Origin: JAJRVH01 sp964505995
GTDB taxonomy: Bacteria > Pseudomonadota > Zetaproteobacteria > Mariprofundales > Mariprofundaceae
NCBI GenBank assembly: GCA_964505995.1
Contig: CAZDLB010000011.1
Coordinates: forward strand, 1 to 23,597
Direction: 5' to 3'
DNA length: 23,597 nucleotides
In this document: piece by piece, positions 23,481 to 23,597 of the stretch
Layout: every line of letters begins with the position of its first letter
Numbering within the stretch: the stretch's first letter is position 1
Program-made: the position numbers and the translations under genes
Notes under the pieces: model-generated
What the model saw: only the letters and a program-made list of their open reading frames with translations
Told to the model about the DNA's origin: nothing
Databases searched by the model: none

Positions 23481-23597
23481 CTAGTCGGCCTGCTTCGGGG
23501 ATTCGGATGCGGGACCCGCCCCGACCTTCTCATCCAGCTTCAGATTCGGCTGCAAATCCTCCGGCATGCGCTTCTGCTGCCGCGGGAAGAGGATCGT
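23481..23597 (-). CDS. C-terminal end of a gene upstream of gspE, probably gspD (partial)
   Basis: The last 38 codons of an open frame enter from the window edge and end at TAG (23481-23483). The tail is charged and low in complexity, with RQQKRMPEDLQ and then a Pro/Ala/Ser-rich end, preceded by an ILFPR that could be the end of a secretin domain. GspD normally precedes GspE, so gspD is the likely identity. There is too little sequence to prove it. Confidence 0.5.
   Translation of the reverse strand, partial: TILFPRQQKRMPEDLQPNLKLDEKVGAGPASESPKQAD

Overview
This is a GC-rich window from a Gram-negative bacterium, very probably a proteobacterium. It carries a type II secretion (T2SS) operon, an OmpA/YiaD-like lipoprotein and bacterial-style sulfate assimilation genes. 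Every gene I can support lies on the minus strand, so transcription runs from high to low coordinates. The window looks like draft or metagenome assembly: a run of exactly 100 N (12960-13059) is flanked by two identical 55-bp copies of a cold-shock gene's 3' end. I cannot name the species. A chemolithoautotrophic lineage (for example Zetaproteobacteria or an acidophilic/sulfur proteobacterium) would fit, but this is only a guess.

Region A (23597 to about 13446) is the T2SS operon: end of gspD, then gspE, gspF, two non-canonical membrane-protein genes (a signal-peptide/multi-TM protein and a YidD-like protein), gspG, gspH, gspI, gspJ, gspK, gspL, gspM, gspN, and a YiaD-like peptidoglycan-binding lipoprotein. 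Most of the junctions are stop/start overlaps of 1-4 nt, which indicates one translationally coupled message. Region B (about 13445-12396) holds a CspA-type cold-shock gene bracketed by GC-rich hairpins, the N gap, and a low-molecular-weight protein tyrosine phosphatase.

Region C (12296 to 253) is the most interesting part. A promoter and a clear SAM-I (S-box) riboswitch, with a U-tract terminator and a matching antiterminator, precede ten closely spaced co-directional genes: threonine-synthase-like PLP enzyme - MoaD/ThiS-like sulfur carrier (ending Gly-Gly-Cys) - NIL-domain protein - CysK - MoeB-like E1 - ferredoxin-type sulfite reductase fused to a TusA domain - a radical-SAM domain fused to a DASS/SLC13 anion transporter - APS reductase (CysH) - CysD - CysN. 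Together these can take up an anion (probably sulfate), activate it to APS, reduce it to sulfite and then sulfide, and load sulfur onto a carrier-protein thiocarboxylate for amino-acid synthesis.

My main hypothesis (inference) is that this is a SAM-controlled sulfur-carrier route to homocysteine and/or cysteine. In it the 'threonine synthase' would act on O-phosphohomoserine with protein-bound sulfur, analogous to the CysO/CysM and HcyS systems. Arguments for it: SAM is the wrong effector for a true threonine gene; the sulfur carrier lies directly behind the PLP enzyme; and the PLP-lysine motif is divergent. Arguments against or open: no JAMM protease that would trim the GGC tail is present, and no metX/metY is seen in the window.
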